From Lactobacillus kalixensis DSM 16043 (GTDB lineage: Bacteria > Bacillota > Bacilli > Lactobacillales > Lactobacillaceae), in assembly GCF_001434335.1 (NCBI RefSeq), contig NZ_AZFM01000003.1:46530-110529 (forward strand): DNA of 64,000 nucleotides, in the 5' to 3' direction. The translations under genes and the position numbers were made by a program. Below, piece by piece: positions 7,445-15,998 of the stretch (positions are counted from its first letter, which is position 1; each line of letters begins with the position of its first letter). The notes beneath the pieces were generated by a model. It was not told where the DNA came from, ran no database searches, and worked only from the letters and a program-made list of their open reading frames with translations.

Positions 7445-8083
7445 ATGAAAGGTTTTTTTATTAGTCTTGAAGGTCCCGATGGAGCGGGGAAAAGTACAGT
7501 TTTACAGGAAGTTTTGAAGCAAATTGGTCCGGAGATGAAAACACAATATCTTGTGACGCGTGAGCCGGGTGGTTCAAAGATTGCTGAAAAGATTCGTGAG
7601 ATTATTTTAGATCCTGAAAATGATAAGATGGATGATCGAACAGAAGCTTTGCTTTATGCAGCGGCACGAAGTCAACATGTTGAAGAAATTGTAAAACCAG
7701 CTTTAATGCAAGGCAAAGTTGTTTTTTCAGATCGTTTTGTGGATAGTTCATTAGCTTATCAAGGGGCAGGGCGTGATTTAGGAATTAAAGAAGTTAAAGA
7801 AATTAATGATTTTGCAACAGGTGGTCTAGAGCCAGATTTAACAATTTTCTTTGATCTTGATCCTGAAATTGGCTTGAAGCGAATAAAAAAATTACGGCCA
7901 GATAATGAAGATCGTTTGGAACAAGAAAAATTAGCCTTTCATAAAAAGGTTTATACTGGTTATAAAGAAGTAGAAAAATTGTATCCAGATCGTATCAAAA
8001 CGATTGATGCTAGTCAGGCATTAGAACAAGTAGTTGAAGATACAGTTAATCTAATTAAGTCATATTTACCAGAACTGTTTTAA
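7445..8083 (+). CDS. tmk: Thymidylate kinase
   Basis: Tmk phosphorylates dTMP to dTDP for DNA synthesis. The 212-residue enzyme opens with [18 protein letters not shown], whose GPDGAGKST is the P-loop. It continues with [15 protein letters not shown] and the [12 protein letters not shown] substrate-binding motif (about residue 93). Length is normal. An earlier in-frame ATG at 7433 lies within the ribosome binding site (ATGGAGG), so ATG 7445 is the start. It heads the tmk-darA-holB-yabA-rsmI run, which matches the B. subtilis order apart from missing genes. Confidence 0.97.
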   Translation: MKGFFISLEGPDGAGKSTVLQEVLKQIGPEMKTQYLVTREPGGSKIAEKIREIILDPENDKMDDRTEALLYAAARSQHVEEIVKPALMQGKVVFSDRFVDSSLAYQGAGRDLGIKEVKEINDFATGGLEPDLTIFFDLDPEIGLKRIKKLRPDNEDRLEQEKLAFHKKVYTGYKEVEKLYPDRIKTIDASQALEQVVEDTVNLIKSYLPELF

Positions 8084-8100
8084 TTTTAAGGGGTGATTTG

Positions 8101-8421
8101 ATGAAGTTAGTAATTGCAATTGTGCAAAAAGATGATGCAAATAAATTACAACGTGCTTTTGTCAAAAATAATATTCGAGCTACTAAGCTTGCTACAACTG
8201 GTGGCTTCCTAAGTGAAGGTAATGTAACTTTCCTAATTGGTACCGAAGAAGAACATGTAGAAGACGTTCTTACGATTATCAAAGAAAAGTCTCAAGCTAG
8301 AGAAGAATATGTACAACCTAATTTGATTCCGACAGGGATGGAGCTGAATCAACCGGTACAAGTTACAGTTGGTGGTGCTACTTGTTTTGTAGTTAATGTA
8401 GATGAATTTAGACGATTCTAA
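8101..8421 (+). CDS. darA: Cyclic-di-AMP receptor, PII-like
   Basis: The 106-residue protein is a member of the DarA/PstA (YaaQ, DUF970) family, trimeric PII-like proteins that bind c-di-AMP. Recognisable parts are MKLVIAIVQKDDANKLQRAF and the segment TKLATTGGFLSEGNVTFLIG, which forms the ligand loop. The target of signalling in lactobacilli is not known from sequence. ATG 8101 follows AAGGGGTGATTTG. A TTG directly before it is less likely. Its stop overlaps the holB start (TAATG), so the two are translationally coupled. Confidence 0.92.
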   Translation: MKLVIAIVQKDDANKLQRAFVKNNIRATKLATTGGFLSEGNVTFLIGTEEEHVEDVLTIIKEKSQAREEYVQPNLIPTGMELNQPVQVTVGGATCFVVNVDEFRRF

Positions 8422-9278
8422 TGATTGATTTAAATAATATTGGTAAAAGGCAGGCAGATTTATTACGGACGGCTTTTAATAATAAACAATTAGCCCATAG
8501 TTATCTATTTGTCGATAATGATCAAAATAGAGCGTTAAATACGGCTTACTGGCTGGCTTGCTTGTTTAATTGTGTCGGTGAAAACAAACCAGATGGGACA
8601 TGCATCAATTGCAAGCAGATTCTATCAGGTAACCATCCCGATGTTCTATTAGTTAAGCCTGAAGGTAAACAAACATTAGGAATTGATCAGATTCGTCCTT
8701 TAAAAGAAGAATTAGCTAAAAGTCCGGTTGAAAGTACAAGACGCTTCTTCTTAATTGATGAAGCACAAAGATTAACATTGCCAGCTGCAAATGCTTTACT
8801 TAATTTATTGGAAGAGCCTGTTGCACCTGTGACTTCGATTTTAATTACCAACAATGCTGATCAGATTTTGCCAACTGTTCGATCAAGGGTGCAAGTCGTT
8901 TCTTTTGATGAAAGTCAAGCCAGTGGTAAGACCGCAATTTTGCTAAAAAACGGCTTTTCTCAAGATGATCTTGAAGAATTAGGCGATACCCAAAAATTAG
9001 ATCAGATGATTAAGTATTTTTATGAAGAAATGCTTGAACAAAATGATCTTGCTTTAGTTAGTGCTCATAAATTAGCAGATAGTGCGAAGACGTCTTCTGA
9101 GCAGCAATATGTTTTGCTCTTCTTAAAATTAACTGCACAAAAAGATCTGGATGATGATCTAAAGCGGCTAGCGGCAGCACGTATGCTAAAATATTTGATA
9201 GAAATAGATAAAATGCGTTTTAGCAATGTTAATTTTCGTAATTCACTAGATTATCTTGCTTTACAGTGGAAACGGTAG
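8421..9278 (+). CDS. holB: DNA polymerase III subunit delta prime
   Basis: HolB is the rigid stator subunit of the clamp loader. The 285-residue protein has the AAA+ fold with ids such as AHSYLF, a zinc module (CVGENKPDGTCINC), FLIDEAQRLTLPAANALLNLLEEP and the sensor arginine region TVRSR. The Walker A is degenerate, as expected for delta prime. ATG overlaps the darA stop. In B. subtilis yaaR lies before and yaaT after holB; both are missing here. Confidence 0.94.
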   Translation: MIDLNNIGKRQADLLRTAFNNKQLAHSYLFVDNDQNRALNTAYWLACLFNCVGENKPDGTCINCKQILSGNHPDVLLVKPEGKQTLGIDQIRPLKEELAKSPVESTRRFFLIDEAQRLTLPAANALLNLLEEPVAPVTSILITNNADQILPTVRSRVQVVSFDESQASGKTAILLKNGFSQDDLEELGDTQKLDQMIKYFYEEMLEQNDLALVSAHKLADSAKTSSEQQYVLLFLKLTAQKDLDDDLKRLAAARMLKYLIEIDKMRFSNVNFRNSLDYLALQWKR

Positions 9279-9286
9279 GTGTAGTG

Positions 9287-9631
9287 ATGGATCCTTATTC
9301 AAAATTGCAGCAGCTTCATGATTCAATGGCTAAAATGACTAAGACAATTGAAAGCTTAGAAAACGACATTCTTGAAACTCTTAAAGAAAATACTGAACTG
9401 AAAGTTGAGAATCAGCTTTTAAGAGAAAAATTGGACAAAATGACTGCTAAGAGCACTGAGCCAATTATAAAAACGCAGAGTGGACTTGAGTCATTACGCC
9501 AGATTTATAATTCTGGTTATCATATTTGTAATATGTATTATGGCTCACACCGAGATCCCAGCTCAGACTGCATGTTCTGTATGGATATTTTAGATAATTT
9601 TGGTGAAAAGAAGAAACCAGCAAAGGATTAA
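9287..9631 (+). CDS. yabA: Replication initiation control protein
   Basis: YabA is a tetrameric protein that binds DnaA and the beta clamp to restrain re-initiation. The 114-residue product has an N-terminal coiled coil (LHDSMAKMTKTIESLENDIL..., residues about 5-60) and a C-terminal zinc domain with GYHICNMYYGSHRD and CMFCMDIL, supplying His and Cys ligands. I chose ATG 9287 because AGGTG lies just upstream; an upstream GTG at 9266 would extend the frame into holB by seven residues. It is followed closely by rsmI, as in B. subtilis. Confidence 0.93.
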   Translation: MDPYSKLQQLHDSMAKMTKTIESLENDILETLKENTELKVENQLLREKLDKMTAKSTEPIIKTQSGLESLRQIYNSGYHICNMYYGSHRDPSSDCMFCMDILDNFGEKKKPAKD

Positions 9632-9635
9632 AAGA

Positions 9636-10490
9636 ATGCAAAGGCAAAGTAGTTACGCCAAAGAAGAGGGAAAACTATATTTAGTTCCCACTCCGATTGG
9701 CAACCTTGAAGATATTACTATTAGAGCAAAAAAAGTACTAACTGAAGCAGATTATATTGCCGCAGAAGATACTCGTACTAGCGGAATTTTATTGGAAAAA
9801 ATTGGCGTTCATAATAAGATGCTATCTTTTCATAAATATAATTCTGTCCAAAGAGCGCCTGAATTAGTGCAAATGATGAAAGATGGTGCAGTCATTGCAG
9901 AAATTAGTGATGCAGGGATGCCAGTGATTTCTGACCCAGGTTATATTTTGGTACAAGAATGTATTAAAGAAGACGTTCCAGTAGTGCCACTTCCAGGACC
10001 ATCAGCTTTTGCAACAGCTTTAATTGCTTCAGGCTTTGATGCTCAACCATTTACCTACTATGGCTTTTTGCCTAGAAAAGCTTCTGAGCAAAAGCCTTAC
10101 TTTGAACAGATGAATAAAGCCAAAGCAACTTCAATTTTTTATGAAGCACCACATCGCTTAAGTAAAACTTTGCAAACTTTGGCTAGTGTCTTGCCAGTCG
10201 AACGCCAAATTGTGGCTGCAAGAGAATTGACCAAGATTCATGAAGAATTTGTCAGAGGGACTATTCAAGAAGTAAGTGAATATTTTGAAAATAATGCCCC
10301 TCGCGGAGAATTTGTGATTTTGGTATCACCTAATACTGAAGCACCAAAGCAATTATCTTGGCCTGAATTAATCAAGTTAGTTGATGGCTTGGTTGATCAA
10401 GGCAAGAGTAAAAAAGATGCAATTAAAGAAGTAGCTAAAGAACATCACGTTTCTAAGAACGAGTTGTATGATGAATACCATCAAGGCTAA
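9636..10490 (+). CDS. rsmI: 16S rRNA 2'-O-methyltransferase (C1402)
   Basis: RsmI methylates the ribose of C1402 in 16S rRNA in the decoding centre. The 284-residue protein begins with a short tail, then LYLVPTPIGNLEDITIRA, the first SAM-binding signature of tetrapyrrole-methylase folds. EDTRTSGILL, EISDAGMPVISDPG and PLPGPSAFATAL follow. A C-terminal region with KSKKDAIKEVAKEHHVSKNELY fits the family. The start is ATG 9636; an upstream frame extension from 9600 overlaps yabA and lacks a binding site. The next gene starts within a few bases. Confidence 0.95.
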   Translation: MQRQSSYAKEEGKLYLVPTPIGNLEDITIRAKKVLTEADYIAAEDTRTSGILLEKIGVHNKMLSFHKYNSVQRAPELVQMMKDGAVIAEISDAGMPVISDPGYILVQECIKEDVPVVPLPGPSAFATALIASGFDAQPFTYYGFLPRKASEQKPYFEQMNKAKATSIFYEAPHRLSKTLQTLASVLPVERQIVAARELTKIHEEFVRGTIQEVSEYFENNAPRGEFVILVSPNTEAPKQLSWPELIKLVDGLVDQGKSKKDAIKEVAKEHHVSKNELYDEYHQG

Positions 10491-10494
10491 TGAA

Positions 10495-11235
10495 ATGACG
10501 AAATTTACAGAAAAACATATAATAGAATTCAGTGACTGTGATGAAAACCAACATTTGAAATTATCTTCAATGGTAGATTTGATGATGCAGGTTTCAGAGC
10601 ATCAATTGTCTCAAAAAAATGCCGGTTCTGAAGATTTACTAAAGCAAGGGATAGGCTGGGTCGTTACCCAATATCATTTTGAAATTAATAATTTGCCAAA
10701 GCCTGGTGATGAGGTGATTTTAAGTACTGAAGCTTCTGGCTATAATCGTTTCTTTGAGTATCGTGATTTTGGTATTAGTACCGCGGATGGGGAAATACTA
10801 GTTAGTGTTCAAAGCCGTTGGGTAATGTTTGACTTGAAGAAGCGGTCATTAATTCCATGTGATGAAGAGTTGATGCAAAGATTTAACGTGCCGCTTCTTA
10901 AAAAGCAGCCATTCTTTGCTCGATTACGACCACAAAAAGAATATTCTAGAAAGAGAAGATATCGAGTTAGATATGATGATCTTGATACCAACCATCATCT
11001 AACTAATAGCCATTATTTTAATTGGTTTATTGATATGCTTGATCGTGATTTTTTACGTGAGCACCTTGTTAAAACAATTGATATTAAGTTCGACAAAGAG
11101 ATAGCTTATGGTGAAGAGCCTTTTTCTTGTGTAGTAATTAAAAAAGAAGACGCTGAAATTAAGACTTTCCATGCAATTGAGAATAGCGATGGAGTGGAAG
11201 AAACAGTTTCTGAAATTACGTGGAGACAGATTTAG
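10495..11235 (+). CDS. Acyl-ACP thioesterase
   Basis: The 246-residue protein resembles bacterial FatA/FatB-like acyl-ACP thioesterases with two hotdog halves. The first opens with FSDCDENQHLKLSSMVDLMMQVSE, and the second with VRYDDLDTNHHLTNSHYFNWFIDML, whose D-x-N-x-H-x-x-N pattern is the catalytic-type motif. It would release fatty acids from ACP. ATG 10495 has AAGG at 10484-10487; two ATGs near 10468 overlap rsmI. It is followed by its own terminator. Substrate chain length cannot be read. Confidence 0.9.
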   Translation: MTKFTEKHIIEFSDCDENQHLKLSSMVDLMMQVSEHQLSQKNAGSEDLLKQGIGWVVTQYHFEINNLPKPGDEVILSTEASGYNRFFEYRDFGISTADGEILVSVQSRWVMFDLKKRSLIPCDEELMQRFNVPLLKKQPFFARLRPQKEYSRKRRYRVRYDDLDTNHHLTNSHYFNWFIDMLDRDFLREHLVKTIDIKFDKEIAYGEEPFSCVVIKKEDAEIKTFHAIENSDGVEETVSEITWRQI

Positions 11236-11261
11236 GGCATGACTTTTGGTCATGCTTTTTT
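11236..11261 (+). terminator. Terminator after the thioesterase gene
   Basis: GCATGAC and GTCATGC pair around TTTTG and are followed by TTTTTT. It immediately follows the TAG stop. Confidence 0.8.
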
Positions 11262-11282
11262 ATCCAAGAAGGGAGTATGCGA

Positions 11283-11801
11283 ATGAAGTTAAAAAAGTGG
11301 TTTGAAATTAGCTTACAAAACCTAGTTTTACTTGGAATTGTTGTAGCAATGGATGTTGTTTTATCTAAAATTTCTTTTGGGCCAGCAACTGTTCAAATTG
11401 GGCTGGGTTTTATTGGTAGTGTAATGTTGGGCTACTTTTTTAGCCCGGTCTGGAGTGCGATTGGCGGTGGCGTTGCAGATTTAGTAACTTCTGCAATTTT
11501 TGGGCAGCAAGGCGGCTTTTTCATCGGCTTTACGCTAACTGCGATGCTTGGTCCTATGATCTATAGTTTTTTCTTTTACCAGAAACCAATTAAAATCTGG
11601 CGTATTGTCGCAGCTGTTTTGTTAGTAACGGTGATTGTGAATGTCTTTTTGAATACACTTTGGATTCACATTATGTATGGATTAGACTTTAGAGCGGCAT
11701 TGATTCAGCGTGCTCCTAAAGAATTGATTGTTCCATGGATTCAGATGGTAGTGATCTACTTTGTTTTAGAGGCACTATCTCGTGTTAAAATAAAAAAGTG
11801 A
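11283..11801 (+). CDS. ECF transporter S component, FolT-like (folate)
   Basis: The 172-residue membrane protein has about six hydrophobic segments and the pattern VLLGIVVAMDVVLSKISFGPATVQIGLGFIGSVMLGYFFSPVW. This resembles the FolT group of substrate-binding S components, which use a shared EcfAA'T module encoded elsewhere. Folate as substrate is inferred from that resemblance. GGGAG at 11271-11275 fits ATG 11283; ATG 11277 is too close. It lies between a terminator and tsaB, 24 bases upstream of the latter, so they may share a transcript. Confidence 0.78.
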   Translation: MKLKKWFEISLQNLVLLGIVVAMDVVLSKISFGPATVQIGLGFIGSVMLGYFFSPVWSAIGGGVADLVTSAIFGQQGGFFIGFTLTAMLGPMIYSFFFYQKPIKIWRIVAAVLLVTVIVNVFLNTLWIHIMYGLDFRAALIQRAPKELIVPWIQMVVIYFVLEALSRVKIKK

Positions 11802-11825
11802 TTATAAATAAGGGAAAGAAATTAT

Positions 11826-12563
11826 ATGAAAATTTTGAGTGTTTCAACAGCAACTAATCAGTTGAGTGTCGCCTTAAATGACGGACAAAAGATTATTGTT
11901 GAAAAAAATGAACAAGATCAACGCAATCATAGTGAACATCTTGATCCGATGATTGACCAAATCTTAAAAGACAACAATTTATCATTAAAGAATATCGATC
12001 GCTTTGCTGTAGCGATTGGACCTGGTTCTTACACTGGTTTAAGAATTGGAATAACTACAGTTAAAATGTTTGCTAGCATCTTAAACAAAGATGTTGTAGG
12101 AATTTCAACTTTAGAAGCACTGGCTAAATCAGCAGATACGGATGGCTTAATCGTAGCGGCATTAGATGCAAGAAATGATAATTATTTTGCTGGTGGATAT
12201 GTTACAAATGAAAACCAAGTGCTGCAAAATGTTATTCCAGATGGTCATTATCATATTGATGACTTGATTAGTGCAATTAATGAATACGTTGAAGAAAATG
12301 ATACTAAGAAAGTTATCTTGTTAGGCAATGATCTTAATACTCAAAATAAATTTAATGAATTAAAAACAGAATATCAATTTGGAAATAGTGATCAAAATGT
12401 ACTGCATGCGGGTTTAATTGGTCAATTGGCCGAAAATGCTCCTACAGTTGATCCTGACGAATTATTACCACGTTACTTGCGCCGTACTCAAGCAGAAGTT
12501 GATTGGCATAAGAAGACCGGTAAGCCATATGGGTCAGATAGCGATTATGTTGAAGAAGTTTAA
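11826..12563 (+). CDS. tsaB: tRNA t6A biosynthesis protein TsaB
   Basis: TsaB is the non-catalytic partner that stabilises TsaD in the complex making N6-threonylcarbamoyl-adenosine at position 37 of ANN-decoding tRNAs. The 245-residue protein has the ASKHA-fold marker AIGPGSYTGLRIG (about residue 68) and starts MKILSVSTATNQLSVAL. The start of rimI lies inside its end (overlap of 17 bases in another frame), then tsaD follows, matching B. subtilis ydiC-ydiD-ydiE. Confidence 0.95.
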   Translation: MKILSVSTATNQLSVALNDGQKIIVEKNEQDQRNHSEHLDPMIDQILKDNNLSLKNIDRFAVAIGPGSYTGLRIGITTVKMFASILNKDVVGISTLEALAKSADTDGLIVAALDARNDNYFAGGYVTNENQVLQNVIPDGHYHIDDLISAINEYVEENDTKKVILLGNDLNTQNKFNELKTEYQFGNSDQNVLHAGLIGQLAENAPTVDPDELLPRYLRRTQAEVDWHKKTGKPYGSDSDYVEEV

Positions 12564-13116
12564 AAATATCAATCATTTTTTCCATCCTGATAATAATCAT
12601 ATTTCAACTGATTTTTCTCCCTTTGTTACTACAATTGGTGGGGAAAGATTGCAAGTGATGCAGGCGACAGATAACAATAATTCAGACCTGTTAGATCTTG
12701 AAAGAGAAGTTTACAAGGGAGAAATGCCTTGGAGTAGTTTTTCTTTTAAAACTGAACTACAAAAGACAAAAAATTCGTTGTACGTTGTTGTTTACCAAGC
12801 CTCAACCTTAGTTGGGTTTATTGGGGCGAGGTTTTTAACTAGAGAAGCGCATATTACTAATATCGCAGTCTCACCTGTTTTTCAAGGGCGCGGAATTGGG
12901 ACTTTTTTGTTAAACCTAATGATACAGAAAGCCCGCGATAATAAGTGTGAGTGTATTAGCCTTGAAGTAAGAATTGACAACGATCGTGCTAAAAAATTGT
13001 ATTCAGATTTGGGCTTTGAAGCGACCTTTATCAGAAAGAATTATTATCAAGATGATGTAGATGCCGTTAATATGGTTTGTTGGCTCATGCCACATAAATT
13101 AAAAGAAAGAAGTTAA
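12547..13116 (+). CDS. rimI: Ribosomal-protein-alanine N-acetyltransferase (RimI type)
   Basis: A GNAT acetyltransferase; RimI acetylates the N-terminal alanine of ribosomal protein S18. Motifs include [25 protein letters not shown], containing the acetyl-CoA binding Q/RGxGxG/A (QGRGIG), and the C-terminal [21 protein letters not shown]. The product is 189 residues, with about 45 residues before the GNAT fold, longer than the E. coli protein (about 148). The start at ATG 12547, overlapping tsaB, is the last sensible one upstream of the domain; its ribosome binding site is not strong. tsaD follows after 4 bases. Confidence 0.9.
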   Translation: MLKKFKNINHFFHPDNNHISTDFSPFVTTIGGERLQVMQATDNNNSDLLDLEREVYKGEMPWSSFSFKTELQKTKNSLYVVVYQASTLVGFIGARFLTREAHITNIAVSPVFQGRGIGTFLLNLMIQKARDNKCECISLEVRIDNDRAKKLYSDLGFEATFIRKNYYQDDVDAVNMVCWLMPHKLKERS

Positions 13117-13120
13117 CACT

Positions 13121-14170
13121 GTGAGCGAAAAGAAAGACGTTCGAATCCTAGCCTACGAAAGTTCCTGTGATGAAACATCCACTGCAGTTATCAAAAATGG
13201 GCGTGAAATTGAAAGTTTGGTTGTAGCCACTCAAATTAAGAGTCATCAACGCTTTGGCGGGGTAGTACCAGAAGTGGCTAGTCGTCATCATATAGAAGTA
13301 GTTAGCCAAATCACTAAAGAAGCGTTGAGTGAAGCAAATGCTTCTTGGGATGACATTGACGCAATTGCGGTTACTTATGGTCCTGGTCTTGTTGGGGCAC
13401 TTTTGATCGGGGTAAGCGCAGCTAAAGCCGCTTCAATGGCAACCGGTATCCCTTTGATTGGTGTTGACCATATTATGGGGCACATTATGGCTGCACAATT
13501 AAAAGATGAAATTGAATATCCAGCTTTAGCTTTACAAGTTTCTGGTGGTCATACTGAAATTGTTTTGATGAAAGATCCAGTTCATTTTGAAATTATTGGT
13601 GACACTCGTGATGATGCAGCTGGTGAAGCATATGACAAGATTGGTCGTGTACTTGGTGTAAATTATCCAGCTGGTAAAACCATTGATAATTGGGCACATC
13701 AGGGGAAAGATACATTCAACTTCCCAAGAGCAATGCTTGAAGATAACGATTATGACTTCTCATTCTCAGGCTTAAAGAGTGCTTTTATTAACACATGCCA
13801 CCATGCAGATCAAATTCATGAAGAGTTAAATAAGTATGATTTAGCTGCAAGTTTCCAAGCAGCAGTGATTGATGTTCTTGCTCACAAGACGATTCGTGCA
13901 ATCAAAGAATACAAGCCTAAGACTTTTATCATGGGTGGTGGGGTTGCTGCTAACCACGGTTTGCGCGAGCGAATGAGTGCAGAAATTGAAAAGTTACCTG
14001 AAAATGAACGACCAAAGGTAATTTTGCCAGACCTTAAGCTTTGCGGTGATAATGCTGCAATGATTGGTGCTGCTGCATATAACCTTTATAAGGATGGTCA
14101 GTTTGCAGATTTGAGTTTGAATGCTGATCCATCATTAGAATTACCATATGCTAATAGCATGTTGAATTAG
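13121..14170 (+). CDS. tsaD: tRNA threonylcarbamoyladenosine transferase TsaD
   Basis: TsaD transfers the threonylcarbamoyl group from its adenylate to A37 of tRNA. The 349-residue protein has the metal-binding HIMGH motif ([13 protein letters not shown], about residue 113), an ASKHA phosphate loop (VSGGHTE) and [14 protein letters not shown] near residue 275. The start is GTG 13121, four bases after rimI, with AGAAAGAAG as ribosome binding site. It ends the tsaB-rimI-tsaD operon at a convergent terminator. Confidence 0.97.
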   Translation: MSEKKDVRILAYESSCDETSTAVIKNGREIESLVVATQIKSHQRFGGVVPEVASRHHIEVVSQITKEALSEANASWDDIDAIAVTYGPGLVGALLIGVSAAKAASMATGIPLIGVDHIMGHIMAAQLKDEIEYPALALQVSGGHTEIVLMKDPVHFEIIGDTRDDAAGEAYDKIGRVLGVNYPAGKTIDNWAHQGKDTFNFPRAMLEDNDYDFSFSGLKSAFINTCHHADQIHEELNKYDLAASFQAAVIDVLAHKTIRAIKEYKPKTFIMGGGVAANHGLRERMSAEIEKLPENERPKVILPDLKLCGDNAAMIGAAAYNLYKDGQFADLSLNADPSLELPYANSMLN

Positions 14171-14201
14171 AAAAATAAATTTTAAAGAATAGTTTTATTA
14201 T

Positions 14202-14242
14202 AAAAAAATGACGGTCTCGACATATTACGACCGTCATTTTTT
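14202..14242. terminator. Bidirectional terminator between tsaD and the CoA-transferase
   Basis: AAAAATGACGGTC pairs perfectly with GACCGTCATTTTT over a 12-base loop. A-tract and T-tract flank it, so it serves both converging genes. Confidence 0.9.
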
Positions 14243-14245
14243 ATA

Positions 14246-15433
14246 TTATTCAAATTCCTTGCGAATCTTATCGCCATTTTCATCAAGTTTAGGTGCATCC
14301 TTCTCCAAACCATATGAGTTCCAAGTACCGTACTTCATCGGTGACCCCAGAACTTCATTGCCATCAGGCAACGTCTTAACCATGCCGCGGTCGATAATTT
14401 GATCAAGGCGGCGTGTTTTATCGACGTTTAGAACAAGACCTGCAGGAACTCCAGCTTCATGTAAAATTTTATCCCAATCTGTTGCAACTTTATTTTTGAG
14501 AACAGCTTGCATAACATCTTTAACTTTACGCCAATTTTTTTCTCTTAAGTCATTAGTTTCAAATTCTGCTTGCTCGATCCATTCTGGATGGTTCAAAGCA
14601 TTGGATAAAAGTCCCCATAAGTGATCGTTACCGCAGCAAATAGCAATTGGAGCATCTTTACAATCAAAAGTATCGAACGGATACATGTCAGGGTGGCGAT
14701 TACCAATACGGTGAGGAACTTCATGTGGCCCTAAGGCAAGCATGAGATCCTGAACCATTAATGAAAATGTCGAGTCTAGCATTGAGACATCAACTGTTGT
14801 TCCTTTTCCAGTGCGCTCACGTGCAACTAAAGCGGTCATAATTGCGCTATAGCCAATTATGCCAGCCACAACATCGGATACTGAAGTACCAACTCTAGTA
14901 GGTTTACCTTCAGGGGTACCAGTCGCATCCATTAAACCAGATACGGCTTGAATGATTGTGTCATAAGCAGCTTGCTTAGACCATGGACCATATTGTCCAA
15001 AGCCTGAAATCGAAGCAAAGATTAATTTAGGATATTTTTTTACCATTTCTTCTGGATCAAAACCCAGCCGGCCCATTACACCAGGGCGGAAATTTTCAAC
15101 GACAATATCTGCTTTGGCAATCATTTTTTCAACCAATTGATGGTCTTTAGGATCTTTTAAGTCCAAAGCAATTGATTCTTTACCAGCATTACAGATTCTA
15201 AAATATTCACTTGAGCCATCGGCAAGGTAAGGTCCCATATGCCGAGTGTCATCGCCAGTTTTTCTTTCAATATGAATTACCCGTGCACCAGCATCAGCAA
15301 GCATCCGAGTACAAGTTGGTCCTGACAAAACGTGAGTAAAATCAATAACTAAAATCCCATCTAATGGGTAAGGTTTGGTTTTATCGAGATGTAAATTAGC
15401 TGCTTCAAGTTTTGCATAATTTGGTTCTACCAT
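14246..15433 (-). CDS. Class III CoA-transferase (CaiB/BaiF family)
   Basis: A 395-residue enzyme of the formyl-CoA transferase/CaiB/BaiF family, which moves CoA between organic acids through an aspartyl-CoA intermediate. Visible motifs are VIDFTHVLSGPTCTRMLADAGA near the N-terminus, VENFRPGVMGRLG (about 112), and GTSVSDVVAGIIGY, with Asp187 the likely catalytic residue. TGKGTTVDVSMLDS follows. Substrate is unknown. The oxalate enzyme Frc is longer (about 430-445) and normally near oxc, which is absent here. The gene stands alone inside what in B. subtilis is a tight tsaD-ydiF junction, so it may have been inserted. No strong ribosome binding site is visible. Confidence 0.85.
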   Translation of the reverse strand: MVEPNYAKLEAANLHLDKTKPYPLDGILVIDFTHVLSGPTCTRMLADAGARVIHIERKTGDDTRHMGPYLADGSSEYFRICNAGKESIALDLKDPKDHQLVEKMIAKADIVVENFRPGVMGRLGFDPEEMVKKYPKLIFASISGFGQYGPWSKQAAYDTIIQAVSGLMDATGTPEGKPTRVGTSVSDVVAGIIGYSAIMTALVARERTGKGTTVDVSMLDSTFSLMVQDLMLALGPHEVPHRIGNRHPDMYPFDTFDCKDAPIAICCGNDHLWGLLSNALNHPEWIEQAEFETNDLREKNWRKVKDVMQAVLKNKVATDWDKILHEAGVPAGLVLNVDKTRRLDQIIDRGMVKTLPDGNEVLGSPMKYGTWNSYGLEKDAPKLDENGDKIRKEFE

Positions 15434-15582
15434 TTTTTCACGCTTTCTATTTACTCATCTACGCATATTTTAGTCTAATTTTTGTAAAGAAAAAACGAAA
15501 AGATTCATAAAATATGGAATGAATTTTTCTAAAAAAGCATCATTAAAACGCAAAATTATATTTAAATTATAGCAATATAAAG

Positions 15583-15611
15583 TTGACATAAAGTTTTAAT
15601 CATAATATATT
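15583..15611 (+). promoter_or_regulatory. Consensus-like promoter for the micro-ORFs
   Basis: A perfect -35 TTGACA (15583-15588), a 17-base spacer and a -10 TATATT (15606-15611) lie upstream of an AAGGGG ribosome binding site and TTG start at 15637. This is one of the best promoters in the window, yet no intact gene follows. Confidence 0.75.
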
Positions 15612-15636
15612 TTTTAAAAACATGAAGGGGATTACT

Positions 15637-15839
15637 TTGAAACAAAAAATTTTATGGTGGATACAGTTCTTCATCAATGAATGGTTTATGTTAAAATTAT
15701 TGGTTTATTTGGCAGGCTTAGTGGATTATTTTGTAGACTATGATATTGAAGCAGGTTGGGATATTGTAATATGTTTTTTTTAGTAATTGTTTTCTTATTA
15801 TTAGGATATGCATTTACTAAAAAATTTGAGAATGATTAA
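15637..15839 (+). pseudogene. Small hydrophobic protein split by a frameshift in poly-T
   Basis: From TTG 15637 (AAGGGG six bases upstream) a 48-residue frame runs MKQKILWWIQFFINEWFMLK... to TAG 15781-15783. A second frame from ATG 15771 encodes 22 residues (MFFLVIVFLLLGYAFTKKFE...) to TAA 15837-15839. They meet at a run of eight T (15774-15781). One extra T would fuse them into a single small membrane protein of about 70 residues with a C-terminal hydrophobic helix. It may be a pseudogene, a phase-variable gene, two real micropeptides or a sequencing error. No family is recognised. Confidence 0.5.
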
Positions 15840-15949
15840 AGAGGACACGGAATGAAATTAAGAGGAAAAATTTTAATAGCTATTGTTTGAAGTAGTGTGA
15901 AAATATCTTAGAAAATTAACGTATTCAAACATAATAAGCAGACTAAACC

Positions 15950-15998
15950 AAAAGGGCAGAACTATATCAATCTTAGTCCTGTCCTTTTACTTTTTTAT
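15950..15998. terminator. Bidirectional terminator before the abcF stop
   Basis: A 15-base arm at 15950-15964 pairs with 15974-15988 with one G-U pair and one mismatch, around a nine-base loop. T-rich sequence follows on the plus strand and an A-rich tract precedes, so it can end abcF (minus) and the micro-ORF transcript (plus). Confidence 0.75.

Larger units (their letters stand above)
15434..15994. other. AT-rich interval with broken micro-ORFs
   Basis: This 561-base stretch between the CoA-transferase and abcF starts is more AT-rich than its neighbours. It holds a consensus promoter, two micro-ORFs that are one frameshift apart, a third 12-codon ORF at 15852-15890 with an AGAGG site, and a bidirectional terminator. 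I see no complete conserved gene. It may be a decayed remnant. Confidence 0.6.

Noticed and set aside
12418..12546. Longer RimI starting inside tsaB
   Set aside because: The extension is an out-of-frame reading of tsaB without a ribosome binding site.
14246..15433. Formyl-CoA:oxalate CoA-transferase
   Set aside because: The protein is shorter than Frc and no oxalyl-CoA decarboxylase gene lies nearby; kept as a general class III CoA-transferase.
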